From Mailhella sp. (GTDB taxonomy: Bacteria > Desulfobacterota > Desulfovibrionia > Desulfovibrionales > Desulfovibrionaceae): a stretch of 8,219 bases of DNA. This document shows, piece by piece, positions 5,531 through 8,219 of the stretch. The stretch covers positions 1 to 8,219 of the forward strand of contig JAGAZG010000135.1 of assembly GCA_017940105.1 (NCBI GenBank). Reading direction: 5' to 3'. Positions within the stretch are counted from its first letter, which is position 1, and each line of letters begins with the position of its first letter. The notes below the pieces were generated by a model. The model saw only the letters and a list, made by a program, of their open reading frames with translations, was not told where the DNA came from and ran no database searches. The position numbers were made by a program, and so were the translations under genes.

Positions 5531-6832
5531 TCAATGGCCCTGCATCTTGAGAACTGCATCAAGGGCATTCAGCTCTGCCGTAAAGTTGATGGCGTCATTT
5601 TGCTGAAGGGTGACGTATTCGTCTGCAAAAGCCTTGGCAAGCCGTTCCATAAGTTCATGGCTGCGCGACAGAGAAGAGGCAACGTCGTCGCTCTTTACGT
5701 TTATGGATGAAAGACGCTGGTGCTCGTCGACTATCCTGTGGGTGATGGGGAGGTACTTGGCAAGAAAACGTCCCCCCGGAGTCCGATCTGCCGGATCATC
5801 GCGCATGCTTTGAATGATGCTGAACGTGGAAAAAGCAATCTTTTCAACAAAATCAGCCAGATCTTCAGGGAGAGCCTTCTTTTTTTGCAAAAGTTCACGC
5901 GCTGATTTTTCGTAGTCCGCGTATTCATTGGCTTCTGGCGTTTCGGCTGCCGAGCCTGAACTGTTTTTCTCCAGCAGCAGGGCTGTAAGGTTTTGCACGT
6001 CTTTGAGAGTGATATCTTCCTGTGAAGCGGCGCCCGTTTTATTTTGTTTGTCTTGCCGGCGAGCGCTGTTGATCCACCGGTTGATATCCGAGTTCTTTTC
6101 CGCTTCGGCGTTCAACGCCGCTTTGCGGCCGATTTTGTCCACGGCCTGCGCTGTAGCAAGTATGCGCTGGGCAAGAGGAAAAGGATCGTCCGGATCGCCT
6201 GCACCCCATCGGGAATAGGTTTCTGCCTGTTTCAAAAGCATCTCAGCCTGATGCTGCAGATCTGTCTGCAACGAATTGCGTGAAACAGCGTTTTTCAGCG
6301 TTTGGCGTGCCTGCTGCAATATTTGCACCCTGTTGTCGGACTGAGCTGCGCGGCGTCTTTTGCGCAAAAGCAGCCATCCGGCAGCAAGCAAAACAGGAAA
6401 AGTCAAAAGAAATAAAATATCCACGGAAGCAGCCTCCGGATTACTGGAATAGGCATGGTAGCAGACAAGAAACATGGGGGTGACAGCCCATTCCCATCCT
6501 ATCTTTCCTCTGGCGCCAAGCAGCCTTTGGGCCCATGTTTGGCATCCTCCGATAAGCAACGACAAACCCGGTGGATAGAACGGCAGCAGAATAAGCGCCT
6601 GAAGCAGCCCGATCCCCGTGGGAGCGTACCACTGGATATCTGTAAGCTTGCCCCGCGGAAAAAGACAGATGAGTCCGATATAGGCGCAAAACTGCTCAGA
6701 AAAGCTGTCTTCAAAAAGCTCAATGGCAGCCAGGAGAGAAAGAAAATGCACGCCAAGCCGCCGGAGCACCAGTCCTGCAAACGATGCCGTATCTTCAAGA
6801 CCTTGCTTTATGATCTCTGACGGGCTTGGCAT
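5531..6832 (-). CDS. Membrane-anchored XpaC-like protein (5-bromo-4-chloroindolyl phosphate hydrolysis family)
   Basis: This 433-residue protein has two parts. The N-terminal third holds about four or five hydrophobic segments (near 21-38, 46-58, 71-96, 113-126 and 136-156), then a basic stop RKRRR (157-161). The rest is soluble, charged and helical, with probable coiled coils and a low-complexity linker near 260-300. Residues about 325-433 match the XpaC/Halogen_Hydrol family: FVEKIAFSTFSIIQSMRDDP (328-347), GRFLAKYLPITHRIVDEHQR (354-373), and a closing helical segment ending in ALDAVLKMQGH. The family name comes from a phosphatase-indicator phenotype; no hydrolase motif is visible, so enzymatic activity is doubtful. 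It is about twice the length of Bacillus XpaC. GGAGA precedes the ATG at 6832, 21 bases after telA, so the two form an operon. TelA-XpaC pairing is known in other bacteria. Its role is unknown; a membrane or envelope stress function with TelA is inferred. Confidence 0.82.
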   Translation of the reverse strand: MPSPSEIIKQGLEDTASFAGLVLRRLGVHFLSLLAAIELFEDSFSEQFCAYIGLICLFPRGKLTDIQWYAPTGIGLLQALILLPFYPPGLSLLIGGCQTWAQRLLGARGKIGWEWAVTPMFLVCYHAYSSNPEAASVDILFLLTFPVLLAAGWLLLRKRRRAAQSDNRVQILQQARQTLKNAVSRNSLQTDLQHQAEMLLKQAETYSRWGAGDPDDPFPLAQRILATAQAVDKIGRKAALNAEAEKNSDINRWINSARRQDKQNKTGAASQEDITLKDVQNLTALLLEKNSSGSAAETPEANEYADYEKSARELLQKKKALPEDLADFVEKIAFSTFSIIQSMRDDPADRTPGGRFLAKYLPITHRIVDEHQRLSSINVKSDDVASSLSRSHELMERLAKAFADEYVTLQQNDAINFTAELNALDAVLKMQGH

Positions 6833-6853
6833 GAAATTCTCCAGTCTATTTGC

Positions 6854-7984
6854 TTATTCTGCGGTGCTTTCTGGCAGAATGGCCGGCCCTTTGGCTCCTT
6901 CGATTTCAGCCTTTGCCTTTTGGTTGGCAAGGGCGATAAGGCTTTGCTTGAGGTTTTCTTCCATGCTCGTCAATTCCTGCTCGGCGGCTCGGCGGCGCTC
7001 TCTGCCTTCGGTGGCTATGGCCATGGTCTCTTCAATGGTAGAAAGCAGTTTTTCGTGCACTGTCTTCAGGCTTTCGACGTCAACAATGGAGCGTTCCACC
7101 TCTCGCGCCGTGGCCACCGTGGAATCATGGAGCATTTCGGCGTTTTTGGTGAGCAGTTCGTTGGTGGTGTCAGAAACCTGCTTTTGCAGGGCAGCCGCAT
7201 TGCGCTGGCTGTTTATGGAAAGCGCCAGAACCATCTGGTTTTTCCAGATCGGAATGGTGGCGAGTATGCTGGTCTGGATTTTTTCGGCAAGCGTCTGATC
7301 ATTGTTCTGGATCATGCGGATCTGCGGGGCCGTCTGCAGGGTGATTGTGCGTGAGAGCTTAAGGTCGTGCAGGCGTCGTTCAAATCGGTTCAGCTTGTCA
7401 GCATAGTCGCGCAGATTTTGAGCGGCAAGGCTGTCAGGAGCATTCTTGGCCTCTTCTTCAAGAGGGGGCAGCTCTTTTTCGCGGGCTTCGGCAAGTCTGG
7501 CTTCGCCGGCCTGGATATAGGCGCTCAATTCTTCATAAAAGCTCTTATTGTGATCGTACAGCTGGTCGAGCACCTGTATGTCTTTGAGCAGGGTGAACTG
7601 AGATTCTTCCAGTTTTTTTGAAATTCCTTCTATCTGGTTGAGCACCGTGTCGAACTGCACGCGGGTTTTGGCAACCTTGTCAAAAAGCTTGCCGATGATG
7701 GGCAGTGATTCAAGAAAGCTCTTTTCCTGCCTTGTCATCTTGGAAATGTCCACGCCTTTGACCTGGGTCATCAGCTCTGCCAGATTCTGGCCTACGGGGC
7801 CGGAATCCTTGACGCGCACGTTGCCAAGCAGGGAATCAGCAAATTCGGAAATTTCCCGCATGGTTTTCGCACCGTAGCTGAGTGTAAGATTGGGATCGTT
7901 GAAATTGATTTCATTGGCGGCCATGCGCACGCTGACTTCGCTTATAGGGGTGTTTTCAAGGGAAACGACTTCGTTTTGCGACAT
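6854..7984 (-). CDS. telA: TelA family toxic anion resistance protein
   Basis: This 376-residue soluble protein matches the TelA family over nearly its whole length. Recognisable parts are LSYGAKTMREISEFADSLLG (35-54), GPVGQNLAELM (62-72), the LESLPIIGKLFDK block (91-103), a long coiled-coil region (about 105-215), and the best conserved segment QTAPQIRMIQNNDQTLAEKI (217-236) followed by TSILATIPIWKNQMVLAL (238-255). The tail is again helical and charged. No signal peptide or membrane segment is seen, so it is probably cytoplasmic or membrane-associated through its partner. The family was named for tellurite resistance on a plasmid and recurs near tellurite/stress (Ter) genes and XpaC, but its biochemical action is not known. 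GAGAGG precedes the ATG at 7984. It is first in the operon with the XpaC-like gene. Calling it a tellurite resistance gene would go beyond the evidence. Confidence 0.93.
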   Translation of the reverse strand: MSQNEVVSLENTPISEVSVRMAANEINFNDPNLTLSYGAKTMREISEFADSLLGNVRVKDSGPVGQNLAELMTQVKGVDISKMTRQEKSFLESLPIIGKLFDKVAKTRVQFDTVLNQIEGISKKLEESQFTLLKDIQVLDQLYDHNKSFYEELSAYIQAGEARLAEAREKELPPLEEEAKNAPDSLAAQNLRDYADKLNRFERRLHDLKLSRTITLQTAPQIRMIQNNDQTLAEKIQTSILATIPIWKNQMVLALSINSQRNAAALQKQVSDTTNELLTKNAEMLHDSTVATAREVERSIVDVESLKTVHEKLLSTIEETMAIATEGRERRRAAEQELTSMEENLKQSLIALANQKAKAEIEGAKGPAILPESTAE

Positions 7985-8219
7985 AGGGTGCCTCTCGTGC
8001 TCTAAAGGTCATGCGCGGCCTGTGCCGACGCTTTGGAATTTACATAATAAAAAAGCTGTATGCGGCATAAGGCTAGCAGATAATGCGGCAAGCGTCCAGC
8101 TGCACGTTTTTCAAAAAATTTTGTGAAGCATCGTTTATTGCATTATTTATCTTTGTTGCAAAAAATACGTTGTATTAATATTATAGCTCTAGTACTAAAA
8201 TGAATTGACGAGTATAATA
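7985..8219. promoter_or_regulatory. A+T-rich upstream region of telA
   Basis: This 235-base stretch holds no gene. The last 119 bases are only about 25 percent G+C, much lower than the coding sequence. It contains a good plus-strand promoter (8156-8184), a possible minus-strand one for telA using the same TTGCAA box, and a direct repeat of ATGCGGCA at 8060-8067 and 8083-8090. A TATAAT at 8213-8218 has no good -35 partner. The region probably carries control of telA and of a divergent gene beyond the window. Confidence 0.55.
8156..8184 (+). promoter_or_regulatory. Candidate sigma-70 promoter pointing out of the window
   Basis: TTGCAA (8156-8161), a 17-base spacer, then TATTAT (8179-8184) match the sigma-70 consensus at 4/6 and 5/6 with ideal spacing in A+T-rich DNA. 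Transcription would run to the right, away from telA. Because TTGCAA is its own reverse complement, it could also act as the -35 box of a telA promoter, with AATAAA (complement of 8134-8139) 16 bases away; that second promoter is weaker. Confidence 0.45.

Noticed and set aside
6723..7298. 191-residue open frame on the plus strand across telA and the XpaC-like gene
   Set aside because: It is antisense to two well supported genes, rich in Ser, Arg and Cys as shadow frames are, and resembles no family I know.
6854..7984. Dedicated tellurite resistance determinant
   Set aside because: The family name alone does not show this function, and no terB, terC, terD or tehB-like gene is in the window.
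8213..8218. Perfect TATAAT at the right edge as a promoter
   Set aside because: The bases 17 or 18 upstream do not resemble a -35 box and the downstream sequence is cut off.

Overview
This is an ordinary-looking stretch of bacterial chromosome with eleven protein-coding genes and almost no spare space. The two longest gene-free stretches are 173 and 235 bases. I see no RNA genes, CRISPR array, insertion sequence, phage gene or other sign of recent transfer. Moderate G+C coding sequence, clear GGAG-type ribosome binding sites and the gene mix (short BirA, periplasmic cyclophilin, ArgJ, DUF503, NrnA, TelA plus an XpaC-like protein) suggest a Gram-negative, perhaps a Desulfovibrio-like deltaproteobacterium. 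That placement is an inference from general resemblance and was not tested.

Left block, minus strand, read from about 3600 down to 1: ppiA (periplasmic cyclophilin), ridA (enamine/imine deaminase), a hairpin, birA (biotin protein ligase and repressor), argJ (ornithine/glutamate acetyltransferase), a DUF503 (YlxP-like) gene, and the first 41 codons of an NrnA-type DHH phosphoesterase cut by the window edge. argJ, DUF503 and nrnA are packed with a 4-base gap and then an 11-base overlap, so they are probably co-transcribed and translationally coupled.

Middle block, plus strand, 3772 to 5461: a DUF554 membrane protein and, 28 bases later, a D-lactate dehydrogenase of the VanH/LdhA branch of the D-2-hydroxyacid dehydrogenases. 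This pair diverges from ppiA across a 173-base region. That region holds two candidate back-to-back promoters with overlapping -35 boxes and a perfect 10-base palindrome. A strong symmetric hairpin at 5480-5509 ends the pair and also serves the convergent right block.

Right block, minus strand, 7984 down to 5531: telA (toxic anion resistance family) followed 21 bases later by a large membrane-anchored protein with an XpaC-type (5-bromo-4-chloroindolyl phosphate hydrolysis family) C-terminus. This two-gene operon is the least understood part of the window and the best candidate for unexplored biology. Its upstream region becomes very A+T rich (about 25 percent G+C over the last 119 bases) and holds a good plus-strand promoter pointing out of the window.

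I found no clear previously undescribed multi-gene system here. The most useful leads are the telA-xpaC operon, the divergent promoter with palindrome, the DUF503-nrnA pair placed behind argJ without rbfA, the BirA that lacks its C-terminal domain, and the Asn at the usual cofactor-selecting Asp of the dehydrogenase.
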